The notes under the pieces are model-generated. The model saw only the letters and a program-made list of their open reading frames with translations, had not been told where the DNA came from and did no database searches. A stretch of DNA of 13,915 bases from Carnobacterium_A sp049673005. Lineage in GTDB: Bacteria > Bacillota > Bacilli > Lactobacillales > Carnobacteriaceae. A program made the position numbers and the translations under genes. How positions within the stretch are numbered: position 1 is the stretch's first letter; the number at the start of each line of letters is the position of its first letter. The stretch covers positions 1-13,915 of the forward strand of contig NZ_JBATXB010000036.1 in NCBI RefSeq assembly GCF_049673005.1, given 5' to 3'. This document shows, piece after piece, positions 1-6,892 of the stretch.

Positions 1-105
1 TTCAGATTTTTTTTTTTGTAAAAGAGATAAAAATAATGTAGCTAGATGCGGTACAAATTCTTCATTTGCAGCTGATACAATAGTTATTTCAGTTTTTTGA
101 AACAT
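1..105 (-). CDS. Family 8 glycosyltransferase (GspA-like), N-terminal fragment
   Basis: The gene runs off the left edge, so only the first 35 residues are visible (MFQKTEITIVSAANEEF..., then a PHLATLFLSLL stretch). This matches the opening of family GT8 glycosyltransferases such as Bacillus general stress protein A: a beta strand (ITIVSAAN), then an [ED]xxxxPHLAxxxxSLL helix that begins the nucleotide-sugar binding fold. The start is an ATG at 105-103 preceded by AGGAG (rc of 116-120) at normal spacing. GT8 enzymes transfer a hexose from a UDP-sugar in the cytoplasm, but substrate and catalytic DxD motif lie outside the window. The family call rests on this short N-terminus alone. It faces away from everything else here and so belongs to a different transcription unit. 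Confidence 0.7.
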   Translation of the reverse strand, partial: MFQKTEITIVSAANEEFVPHLATLFLSLLQKKKSE

Positions 106-454
106 AGTTCGTAGTCTCCTTATTGTATAAAACTTATTTTTCTACTAATTTATTGATACTATAATATAAAAATAAGTAAACATTAGCAAAGAAAATGATT
201 TTTTTAATGAAGTAGTCTAAACAAAAGTTCTAAATCTGTGTAAAAATAGAAAACATTAAATTATATCACTACAACATTATCAGATTAATAGATTGTTGAT
301 AGATGTAAGTAAGATGAAATCATCCAGATATAAACTTATTTGATTAGCGTTCTAAAAATTTAATGTACTCGCTTTGTAAAAGTAACGACTATTAAAAATA
401 TTCCTGTTATACTACATAGAGAGCTTAATATTATCTAGAAAAGAGTGTTTATAG
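106..454. other. Intergenic region between divergent genes
   Basis: About 350 bases with no credible coding frame. It is very AT-rich and must hold the promoter of the leftward glycosyltransferase and that of the rightward 71-residue gene. The only convincing signal is the extended -10 element near 405-413. No hairpin terminator, repeat or RNA gene was recognised. Confidence 0.6.
405..413 (+). promoter_or_regulatory. Extended -10 promoter for the 71-residue gene
   Basis: TGTTATACT reads as an extended -10 element (TGn followed by TATACT, five of six to TATAAT). No good -35 box lies 17 bases upstream, as expected for an extended -10 promoter. Transcription would start near 420, leaving about a 35-base leader before the ATG at 455. 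Confidence 0.45.
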
Positions 455-670
455 ATGACGGACGTTTTTAAAGAATACTCAGCTAATTTTTCAGCTATTG
501 CCGATTCAGAAAGAATACCCAAACCTCAAAAGAAAAATTTGCTTAAGAATATATTGAAAGATATAGATTATATTTTTACAAATGAATATAAACAGATGAA
601 CTGTAGTGAAAGTAAGAAAGAAGCTGTTCTACTTATCTCTTGTTTAGAAAACAAATTAAATAAACTATAA
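455..670 (+). CDS. Small hypothetical protein, 71 residues
   Basis: I do not recognise this protein. It is short, charged and soluble-looking, with no signal peptide or membrane helix. It contains two predicted amphipathic helices: roughly residues 24-46, rich in Lys/Leu/Ile (PKPQKKNLLKNILKDIDYIF), and 53-71 (KEAVLLISCLENKLNKL). One cysteine is in each half (C50 and C63). The ATG at 455 is preceded by a weak AAAGAG site (about 440-445), and an extended -10 promoter lies upstream. The gene is monocistronic by spacing. Size and helical make-up resemble several small regulators and also bacteriocin-immunity-like proteins, but no motif decides. The reading frame is plausible rather than proven because the ribosome site is weak. 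Confidence 0.5.
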   Translation: MTDVFKEYSANFSAIADSERIPKPQKKNLLKNILKDIDYIFTNEYKQMNCSESKKEAVLLISCLENKLNKL

Positions 671-860
671 TAAATAATATTGCTTAAAAGGTATAAGAAT
701 ATTTCAAGTTTAATTACCGATATGGACAATAGGTTTTATAATTTATTCTCTGTTTATCTTTTTTTTATCTATGAATTGTCTCAAGCTAAAAGTATCGCTC
801 ATATAAAACATCTTTTTAAATTTTACAAATAATAATAATCACAAGCCCTTTCATTATGAG

Positions 861-889
861 TTCACACCTTTAAAGAATATACTTATATT
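861..889 (+). promoter_or_regulatory. Sigma-A promoter for the LapA-like gene
   Basis: TTCACA (861-866), a 17-base spacer, then TATATT (884-889). Both hexamers match five of six to consensus. The promoter lies about 45 bases upstream of the ATG at 935. Confidence 0.6.
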
Positions 890-934
890 ATAAATTGTTT
901 CTTAATTCAGGTCTTTAAAAGGAGGGAATATGAA

Positions 935-1450
935 ATGATTGTATTCGCATTATTATTATTGATTTTAGTTGGTTTAGTCGCGTTTTTAAATACAGAAATG
1001 ATTCTATTCAGTCTTTATTTTGTTACGTTTACCATTCCGTTATGGATTGCTCTTGTCAGTACCCTCTTAATTGGAATGGCAATAGCTGCTTTATTCGCAA
1101 GTGCGAAGGGTGCTCGTAATAGACAAGTGGTTAGAAACAAAGATAATGAGCTCGACCGCTCAGAAATAGAAAGAAAAGAAGCTGTAGATAGAGTAAGGCA
1201 AGAATCAGAAGCTCAATTAGAAATGCAAAAAAAAGAAGCAGAAATTCAACGATTGAATACTGAGCTTTCTTTGGTTAAAAATAAAGAAACAATGCCCGCC
1301 TCAGAGACTGTTATTCAAGAAGTACCTGTTGATACTAGCGCTCAGGAAAATTTAGATAATGACCTCCATGTTGAAGAATACCAAGTAGAGCCACCTGAAG
1401 AAAAAATGTCTGATAAAATAAGAATCACTAAAAAAAGAAAAAGCCAATAA
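935..1450 (+). CDS. LapA-domain inner-membrane protein
   Basis: The N-terminus has the LapA (DUF1049) layout: helix 1 at residues 2-18, a short strand segment containing the typical FLNTEMILFSL, and helix 2 at 36-56 opening with IPLWIALVSTLLIG. A basic stretch then leads into a charged coiled coil (about 62-115, many Glu/Lys/Gln), followed by an acidic, probably disordered tail and a very basic end (RITKKRKSQ). Both termini probably lie in the cytoplasm. LapA proteins are small membrane proteins often found with envelope functions; the role in Firmicutes is unknown. The start is the ATG at 935, eight bases after GGAGGG. An ATG at 930 lies too close to that site and reads only Met-Lys-stop, overlapping the true start. 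The gene is monocistronic, and its last codons sit inside the terminator stem. Confidence 0.8.
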   Translation: MIVFALLLLILVGLVAFLNTEMILFSLYFVTFTIPLWIALVSTLLIGMAIAALFASAKGARNRQVVRNKDNELDRSEIERKEAVDRVRQESEAQLEMQKKEAEIQRLNTELSLVKNKETMPASETVIQEVPVDTSAQENLDNDLHVEEYQVEPPEEKMSDKIRITKKRKSQ

Positions 1451-1468
1451 CGGCTTTTTCTTTTTTTT
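1432..1468 (+). terminator. Bidirectional intrinsic terminator between convergent genes
   Basis: A perfect 14-bp stem (AAAAAGAAAAAGCC, 1432-1445, with its complement at 1452-1465), a six-base loop AATAAC and a T-run to 1468. The A-run on the left arm gives a U-run in the other direction. It can therefore end both the LapA-like gene, whose stop codon is in the loop, and the convergent YsnF-like gene ending at 1490. Confidence 0.9.
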
Positions 1469-1489
1469 AGAATATAAGGAAATAACTCG

Positions 1490-2281
1490 TTATAAGTTGT
1501 TGTCATCGCGTATGTCTACATCGCCATCCGCGTCAACGTCTAAATCTTCTTTTCTCACTGTCTCACTAACCTTTTTCGTTTCTTGAACTTTTTCTTTTCC
1601 AATCGTTACTTCTTCCGTGACAACAGGTTTTTTAGTCACGTGAATCTGCTCTTCAGAAACAGGAATAACGATTTCTTCATCTGCCATATCTCCATCAGAA
1701 TGCGTTCCATCGGTTACTTTGTGTCTTTTAACAACAATTTCTTCATGCTCAACAGGAACTTCGATGGTTTTAGTTTCTTCAATTACTCGTTTAGAAACAT
1801 TCACTTCTCCAGTCTGAACTTTTTCTGTATCTACACCTAATTGCTCTTCTTGTAATTTAATCGTTTTTTCATCATCGTTTACTGTATTTTTGATGTTTAC
1901 ATCCGCATTCGTAACTATAGATTCCGTATCTGGTTCTCCATCAACTACTACTACAATATTTCCATTAGCTATATCGTCTTGATAATTGTACAACACATCA
2001 TTTTCTGAACGAATAGGGTCATTTTCTTCGTAATCTTCTGTAGAAAACGCCTCTTTAATTTTTTCCCACATCGAGCGATTGTCATCTGTTCCATGATCGG
2101 TTGTCTGAGTATAGCCATCTTCTGTAGTAATGTTTATATCTGATTGATCCATGAAATTATTTCTAGTCGTAGTATTAGAAACGAGACGGATAGCCTTTCT
2201 ACTATAACCTTCTGCTTGTAGACGTTCAACTGCTAAAAAAGCTTCTTGTGAAGTTGCATAACTTCCTTCGACAAAGTTCAT
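1490..2281 (-). CDS. General stress protein, YflT/GSP17M-like N-terminus with YsnF-type DUF2382 C-terminus
   Basis: Two domains. Residues 1-117 match the YflT/general stress protein 17M type: it opens MNFVEGSYATSQEAFLAVERLQAEGY and closes with a YNYQDDIANGNIVVVVDG strand. Residues about 155-245 form the DUF2382 (YsnF/AvaK) repeat domain, with VSKRVIEETKTIEVPVEHEE and EEIVIPVSEEQIHVTKKPVV arrays of alternating charged and beta-branched residues. The protein is strongly acidic and soluble, with no signal. Family members are induced by heat, salt or desiccation; molecular function is unknown. The tail is unusual: residues 248-259 (DVDADGDVDIRD) fit a calcium-binding EF-hand or dockerin-type loop. 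The ATG at 2281 follows an AGGAGG-type site (rc of 2287-2295). A consensus sigma-A promoter lies upstream, shared in a divergent region with the 353-residue membrane protein. Confidence 0.85.
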   Translation of the reverse strand: MNFVEGSYATSQEAFLAVERLQAEGYSRKAIRLVSNTTTRNNFMDQSDINITTEDGYTQTTDHGTDDNRSMWEKIKEAFSTEDYEENDPIRSENDVLYNYQDDIANGNIVVVVDGEPDTESIVTNADVNIKNTVNDDEKTIKLQEEQLGVDTEKVQTGEVNVSKRVIEETKTIEVPVEHEEIVVKRHKVTDGTHSDGDMADEEIVIPVSEEQIHVTKKPVVTEEVTIGKEKVQETKKVSETVRKEDLDVDADGDVDIRDDNNL

Positions 2282-2319
2282 TCTAACTCCTCCTATATTT
2301 ATACTCTTTTATTACTTCT

Positions 2320-2348
2320 ATTATACTTTTATGATATCGCTTTCTCAA
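2320..2348 (-). promoter_or_regulatory. Sigma-A promoter for the YsnF-like gene
   Basis: On the minus strand, TTGAGA (2348-2343), a 17-base spacer, and a perfect TATAAT (2325-2320). Transcription would start near 2313, about 30 bases before the ATG at 2281. Confidence 0.8.
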
Positions 2349-2396
2349 CTAATAACCTTTTTCTCTATTTTTAGCATTTTTCAAAGAGGTTAATAG

Positions 2397-2425
2397 TTGA
2401 ACCCATTGGGAGAACGCTTTAAAAT
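2397..2425 (+). promoter_or_regulatory. Sigma-A promoter for the 353-residue membrane protein
   Basis: TTGAAC (2397-2402), a 17-base spacer, and TAAAAT (2420-2425). It is divergent from the YsnF-like promoter. The two -35 boxes are about 48 bases apart, so one regulator could act on both. Confidence 0.7.
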
Positions 2426-2457
2426 AGGAAGTAATAAATAGAAAGGACTGATAAGAT

Positions 2458-3519
2458 ATGAAAGAAGAAAAAAATACTCGTCGTCCTAAATGGGATATTA
2501 TTAATCAAGGTACCGCCGAGGCCGGATTTAATATTTCTTGGGCCTCGGTTATTGCGGGTGTCGTTACATTTCTATCTCTCCTTATTACTTTCTCGCTTGT
2601 TGGATCTGCCATCGGGTTTGGACAAGTAGAAGCAACGTCTAATAATCCGTTAGATGGCGTAGGAACCGGCCTACTCATTTGGACAGTTGTCGCTTTTGTT
2701 CTTTCTTTATGCGCTGCAGGCTTTATTGCAGGTGTTACTTCTCGTCGTATGGGCATAATTCACGGTTTCTTAACTTGGGCTACAAGCGTCATTATTTTTG
2801 TACTCATGTTATCTTATGTAACATCCGGAATCTTTTCAGTAGCCGGGACAGCTTTAGGAAGCATTTTTTCTGTAGCCGGTAAAAGTGTGGAAACTGTTGC
2901 TTCTGGAGCAGGAGATCTTATTTCTAAAAGTTTTGATCAAGTTATTGGAGATGTTGGCGAAGTTGATTCTAAGGAGTTAGAGGGACAAGTAGAAGAAATA
3001 TTAAAGGATACCGACGTTCCTGAACTTCAACCTAATTATATTAATAATCAATTAAAAGAAGCCGCTTCTGACATTGCGGATGCTGGAAAAGAAATTGCCC
3101 TTAACCCTGACAATGCAGATCAGATTATTAAAAAAACAACTGATTCTTTACAAAAGCGAGCAGAAACCCTTACAAACGCTGCTGACAAAGAAGCTATTGC
3201 TAACGCAGTTAGCGAAAATACTGATCTAACTCAAGCAGAAGCAGATGAAGCAACCGATAATATTTATAATGGTCTTCAAGAAGCCTCTACGCAAGCGCAA
3301 GAAAGACTTGATGAAGCATCCAATCAAATTGAAAAAGCTCAACAAGAATTAGACAAGCAAATAGAAGAAGCTCGAATCAAAGCAGATGAAGCCGCTGATG
3401 CAACAGCGAAAGCTTCTATGTGGGGATTTGTAGCTTTACTGTTGGGAATGATTTTAACTTCTGTTGCTGGTCTATTGGGTTCAAATTTTGTATCCAATCG
3501 TAATGAAGAAAGAATGTAG
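2458..3519 (+). CDS. Polytopic membrane protein with long Ala/Glu-rich coiled-coil domain
   Basis: 353 residues. Three hydrophobic helices near the N-terminus (about 28-50, 72-92, 103-124; the second and third rich in small residues) are followed by an amphipathic region and a long Ala/Glu/Lys/Gln-rich coiled coil (about 165-318). A fourth helix (about 322-341) and a short basic end close the protein. The coiled coil resembles apolipoprotein/YtxH-like stress proteins, with repeated ADEAAD, AQERLDEA and QIEEARIKADEA segments. I do not know a named family or reaction; a role in envelope organisation or stress is inferred from its shape and its divergent pairing with a YsnF-like stress gene. With four helices, both ends lie on the same side, and the coiled coil between helices 3 and 4 lies on the opposite side. 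Start: ATG 2458, ten bases after AAAGGA. A terminator follows at 3541. Confidence 0.7.
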   Translation: MKEEKNTRRPKWDIINQGTAEAGFNISWASVIAGVVTFLSLLITFSLVGSAIGFGQVEATSNNPLDGVGTGLLIWTVVAFVLSLCAAGFIAGVTSRRMGIIHGFLTWATSVIIFVLMLSYVTSGIFSVAGTALGSIFSVAGKSVETVASGAGDLISKSFDQVIGDVGEVDSKELEGQVEEILKDTDVPELQPNYINNQLKEAASDIADAGKEIALNPDNADQIIKKTTDSLQKRAETLTNAADKEAIANAVSENTDLTQAEADEATDNIYNGLQEASTQAQERLDEASNQIEKAQQELDKQIEEARIKADEAADATAKASMWGFVALLLGMILTSVAGLLGSNFVSNRNEERM

Positions 3520-3540
3520 ATTTAATTTAGTTTCAACCCT

Positions 3541-3569
3541 ACCCTACTTAATAGTAGAGTAGGGTTTTT
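3541..3569 (+). terminator. Intrinsic terminator after the 353-residue gene
   Basis: Stem ACCCTACT (3541-3548) pairs with AGTAGGGT (3558-3565), with a loop of nine bases and a T-run to 3569. It lies 22 bases after the stop. Confidence 0.8.
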
Positions 3570-3627
3570 CTTACTTACTCATTTTTAGTCTTTTTATTAA
3601 ATACTTAATCAGTAAAGAAACAAAAAA

Positions 3628-3657
3628 TTGGCGTAAATAGCGTACTATTCTTAAAAT
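3628..3657 (+). promoter_or_regulatory. Possible promoter for spx
   Basis: TTGGCG (3628-3633), an 18-base spacer and TAAAAT (3652-3657). The -10 is good, the -35 moderate. This would give a leader of about 150 bases before the ATG at 3814. Closer promoters could not be excluded in this AT-rich stretch. Confidence 0.35.
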
Positions 3658-3813
3658 AAAGTGATATTTTTAATAAAAGTGACAGAAATGTGACAAAAGT
3701 ATGGCTTTTTTTTTAAAACTAGTATATTATTAATTTTATGAACAGATAATTAATACTAAATTTTATGTTTTAATTAACTAAATCAATCTAAGCTAAAAGA
3801 GGAGATGTAAATT

Positions 3814-4212
3814 ATGGTTACACTATATATAGCACCTAGTTGTACTTCTTGTCGTAAAGCACGAACCTGGCTTGAAGAAAATAACATTACTTATAACGAA
3901 CGAAATATATTTTCAGATTCTTTGGAGGCTTCTGAAATAAAATCAATTTTGAGAATGACAGAAGACGGTACGGACGAAATCATCTCTAAAAGATCTAAAG
4001 CTTACCAAGAATTAGGTGCTAATCTAGATGATTTACCACTCAAAGATTTAATCGTTTTAATTCAAGAGAACCCAGGCTTGATACGTCGACCTATCATAAT
4101 AGATGAAAAAAGATTGCAAATTGGATATAACGAAGATGATATTCGCTGTTTCTTACCAAGAAAAGTCCGTGCCATTGAACTAGCACGAGCTCATAAGGTT
4201 GTTGGTTATTAA
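3814..4212 (+). CDS. spx: Transcriptional regulator Spx
   Basis: Spx is an ArsC-fold protein that binds the alpha subunit C-terminal domain of RNA polymerase and redirects transcription during disulfide stress, switching on thioredoxin and related genes. This copy is 132 residues, close to the usual 131. It keeps the diagnostic features: the redox switch C10-T-S-C13, the TEDGTDEIISKRS segment with G52 (needed for polymerase contact in Bacillus), and R91-R92-P-I-I near the sulphate-binding site. The C-terminus ends AHKVVGY. The ATG at 3814 is eight bases downstream of an AGGAG site (3801-3805). It stands alone with a hairpin terminator after it. Firmicutes often carry several Spx paralogues, so whether this is the main one cannot be told from the window. 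Confidence 0.92.
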   Translation: MVTLYIAPSCTSCRKARTWLEENNITYNERNIFSDSLEASEIKSILRMTEDGTDEIISKRSKAYQELGANLDDLPLKDLIVLIQENPGLIRRPIIIDEKRLQIGYNEDDIRCFLPRKVRAIELARAHKVVGY

Positions 4213-4258
4213 AATTTGAACTAAGGTAACGTTGCTTAAATAAAATCTGATGGTAATA

Positions 4259-4310
4259 AAATAGCACTAACTCCAGTCTTTCTACTGAAGCTAGTGCTAT
4301 TTATTTTTTA
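4259..4310 (+). terminator. Intrinsic terminator after spx
   Basis: Long interrupted stem: AATAGCACTA on the left (about 4259-4268) pairs with TAGTGCTATT on the right (about 4292-4301). An inner CAGT/ACTG helix follows, and TTATTTTTTA comes after the right arm. It lies about 47 bases after the stop. Confidence 0.8.
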
Positions 4311-4395
4311 TTTTTAATAAAAATTCAATTTTTCCTTCTTTTATTTCTAATTTGGCCCTAAATGACATTCTTTTTTATTATTCTGATTTGTCAAA

Positions 4396-5154
4396 TTAAG
4401 CTAGACAAATAGCTTCATCCACGTAACTCATAAATAATTCTAACGATGTCGGGCAATTTACTGACTTTTCTGGAATGTTATTCCGCTTGTTTTCAATAAA
4501 CAATATGAAATTCCGATTAATTTCATTTAAATCCAGTTCTTTTGGTAATTCTTCTTTTCCTCTTCTTTTCAAAATAGACTATTATAATTATCATTTAAAT
4601 ATTATTATGACAACGCCCCAGTTCAGAAATATAGATAGAAACATCATTTTGATTGCATAGAGATTTACATTTAGAGAATTCTTTTTCGCAATCAAAAATA
4701 TTCGATTTTAATTTTCAGGAATGACTGTGACCACTGATATCCCGCTGTTTCGACATTTTTTTCTTTGCGCCCTTTGGGATTCAGACTAACAATACTTTTT
4801 GAAATATATTCAAGTAGTATAACAAAAGCACTTTTATAACGAACATCAACAATTATATCTCCTTCTAAATGGACAAACTCATCTTTGAAATTAGGATAAA
4901 CCTTTTGTTTTCAGAGATATTCTTTTTAAAAGGTTTATTTTCTCGTTTTTCTTTCATTAGAAGATTTGTTTGAACTGTTTATATAGGATGCGCATTGAAT
5001 AAGCAATCAATCTTTCCTTGAGAAAGTAGCGATGTTATGAATTGTCTGACGTGAATGACCAATAAATATGACAGTTTTTTGAAACAAGATTCTTTTGATG
5101 GAAATGAACTTCTATCATTATAATTTCTTCAATAGCAATATGAGTGTAGGTCAT
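4396..5154 (-). pseudogene. Decayed IS30-family transposase (IS1239-like)
   Basis: Reading the minus strand and changing frame where needed recovers an IS30-family transposase. It begins at ATG 5154 (MTYTHIAIEEIIMIEVHF, the classical MTYTHLTxxE start). It continues with a Lys-Leu-Ser-Tyr-Leu-Leu helix-turn-helix remnant and AYSMRILYKQFKQIF, then YPNFKDEFVHLEGD (first catalytic Asp at about 4857-4859). Next come SLNPKGRKEKNVETA, EYFDCEKEFSKCKSLCNQ (second catalytic Asp) and LNDNYNSLF (4587-4598). The end is LPKELDLNEINRNFILF...KRNNIPEKS...LELFMSYVDEA, with a stop at 4396-4398. The family motif is LNENSNGLL, so the third catalytic acidic residue is Glu to Asp here. There are several frameshifts, in-frame stops, and about 150-200 bases missing between the DNA-binding region and AYSMR. 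Terminal inverted repeats were not identified. It is a dead relic. Family assignment is from remembered consensus, not alignment. Confidence 0.88.
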
Positions 5155-5385
5155 TCGTAAACATTCCTAAGTTTACTTTGTTTAAAAGGCTAGATATTTT
5201 TCTTATTTGATATCTTACTACTCCACTGTTTTGGTTAAGAGAATTTCTTGATATATCGAATTTTCAATGAAAATAAGATAAATTGATACCTTATTAGAAC
5301 TGACCATAAACAGAATTCTAATAAATAAATAAGAACAAAATATCTCTCAACATATTCTATATTCTTTTTATTCCTCAACATCCGT

Positions 5386-5832
5386 TTATTTAATCGTATA
5401 TTTAAATATCCGTTCTCCATTAGGATCTTTTTCATTCGTATATACAAACCCGATAGTTGTGTATAAATTATAGGCTATTTCATTGCCTTCAATAATACTT
5501 AAGTAAATCTCTTTTACATCATACTCTTTTGTAATGATATCAATCAGCTTTAGCATGGTTTTTTTTCCTAAACCTTTACCCTGAAAATCTCTATCTATTA
5601 TTATTCTATCAATCCATGTCTCTTTATTTGGGCCGAAAGAACCATACATAGCAAAACCAACAATATTTTCTTTACTCTGTATCATTACTGGACGCCATTG
5701 TGAGTCTAACTTAGCTTCTTCTAAACATTCTTCTATTGTTTCAATAAATTTTTCTTGTCCTGGTTTGAGTTTTATACTTTTAACCAGATACTCATTCGTA
5801 TCATTAATAGCTGTTACATAAATATCATTCAT
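5386..5832 (-). CDS. GNAT acetyltransferase, BltD-like (spermine/spermidine type)
   Basis: GNAT-fold enzyme of 148 residues that would transfer acetyl from acetyl-CoA to an amine. The sequence lines up along its whole length with Bacillus BltD-type polyamine acetyltransferases. It has a FIETIEECLEEAK segment (29-41), WRPVMIQSKENIVGFAMYG (46-64) and a WIDRIIIDRDFQGKGLGKK acetyl-CoA motif A (73-91, Q84-x-x-G87-x-G89). It ends with the NEIAYNLYTTIGF motif B (117-129) and a NGERIFKYTI strand. The ATG at 5832 is preceded by AAAGGAGAG (rc of about 5848-5856) with a rather long spacing of about 12 bases. In Bacillus, bltD lies beside the Blt efflux pump. No pump is visible here; the next gene upstream is a membrane peptidase about 140 bases away. 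The polyamine substrate is inferred from similarity only. Confidence 0.82.
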   Translation of the reverse strand: MNDIYVTAINDTNEYLVKSIKLKPGQEKFIETIEECLEEAKLDSQWRPVMIQSKENIVGFAMYGSFGPNKETWIDRIIIDRDFQGKGLGKKTMLKLIDIITKEYDVKEIYLSIIEGNEIAYNLYTTIGFVYTNEKDPNGERIFKYTIK

Positions 5833-5972
5833 CTTATTCGTTAACTCTCCTTTTGTTGACTTGCATTAAAAAATGCACTACTTTTTAATGTGCCTCTATT
5901 TACTTACTACTAAATCTATATCCCTAATTTTTTCTTTGTTGAGATTACCTCACTCTATAACCAACCTTTTAA

Positions 5973-6794
5973 TTACAGATTACTTTCTAACTCCTTCAAG
6001 GACAGATTAGTAACATTGAATAGCCCTTTTTCAAAATTATTTTCTTTCATTGTTTCTACTAATATCATATTAATAACGTCGCTACCATATTCCGTTATCA
6101 GAAAATGGATAGCCAGATACGATTGCAGATAGACATCGTACTCCTGATTAATACGATAGGTCTGCCATTGGTCAGTTGTAACTAAATCTAACAATGGAAC
6201 GATAGGATAGTCTCTATTTGTTCTAGTCACTTCGTTAAATTCAATATATTCAGACACTCCTTCTTTAAACCATACTGGAATATCTTTTTCCTTTAATTTT
6301 AAGTCAGTTAGTTTTTCAGAAAAAACGTAATGAGTGTATTCGTGTAACACGTTTCGCTGATAATTCCAAATACTTGGAGAACCTTTTATCAATAAAGATT
6401 CTTTGTCTTCAGGTAAAACGCCCATTGTCTGAATTTCAGGATGATTAAAACCTATCGCGTGCTCTAAACCAGAGAATGATTCAATATCTTTTTTGCTTTC
6501 GAAAATAATAATATCATAAGGACTCTTATAATCGGTCTTAAATAAATTATAATTCGCCTGGATTGCTAAGTCTAATGCTTTTTTTGTTAAGGGAACTAAT
6601 TTTTTGTCCTCATCAGAATAAAAAATAGTTAAGTGCCTATGTATTTCAGTATTTAGCGTACTGATTTCTTTTTCTTTCTCGATAATATATACCTGCTTAG
6701 ATAGAAAAGCTATGAGAGTCTCTCTATTAAATTTTATTCCTACTAGCAGAATAATTACTAACACTGCTAAAATAATACTAATCTTTTTTTTCAA
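5973..6794 (-). CDS. Membrane-anchored zinc metallopeptidase (peptidase MA-like)
   Basis: A signal-anchor helix (about residues 5-22) precedes an extracytoplasmic domain. That domain carries the gluzincin zinc motif H151-E-Y-T-H155 and, about 20 residues later, WFKEGVSEYIE, where E178 or E182 would be the third zinc ligand. This HExxH ... EGxxEY arrangement is typical of the peptidase MA-like family. The product would be a surface protease; its substrate is unknown. The longest frame begins at a GTG (6803), but that codon overlaps the GGAG at 6803-6806. I choose the TTG at 6794-6792 (product begins MKKKISIILAVLV, 273 residues), eight bases after that site. It follows the 124-residue membrane protein by about 100 bases in the same direction, suggesting cotranscription and possibly a partnership. 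Confidence 0.8.
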   Translation of the reverse strand: MKKKISIILAVLVIILLVGIKFNRETLIAFLSKQVYIIEKEKEISTLNTEIHRHLTIFYSDEDKKLVPLTKKALDLAIQANYNLFKTDYKSPYDIIIFESKKDIESFSGLEHAIGFNHPEIQTMGVLPEDKESLLIKGSPSIWNYQRNVLHEYTHYVFSEKLTDLKLKEKDIPVWFKEGVSEYIEFNEVTRTNRDYPIVPLLDLVTTDQWQTYRINQEYDVYLQSYLAIHFLITEYGSDVINMILVETMKENNFEKGLFNVTNLSLKELESNL

Positions 6795-6892
6795 AATAAC
6801 CACTCCAAAACAACATTTTCATTTAAGATTCTTTAGTACTAGCTGCTTTATTAGCCCTATTCTTAATTATCTGAAAACTAAATCTAACTCAT

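Noticed and set aside
2388..2416. SigB-like promoter (AGGTTAAT, 13 bases, GGGAGA) before the 353-residue gene
   Set aside because: A better sigma-A promoter (TTGAAC-17-TAAAAT) overlaps it, and the SigB-like -10 is imperfect.
4475..4660. 61-codon plus-strand frame
   Set aside because: It is antisense to the recognisable transposase relic and has no ribosome site.
5235..5447. 70-codon minus-strand frame
   Set aside because: It starts inside the acetyltransferase gene in another frame, has no ribosome site of its own and has an AT-driven composition.
5855..5892. GCATTAAAAA ... TTTTTAATGTGC hairpin after the peptidase gene as a terminator
   Set aside because: The arms pair only with bulges and there is no separate T-run in the direction needed.
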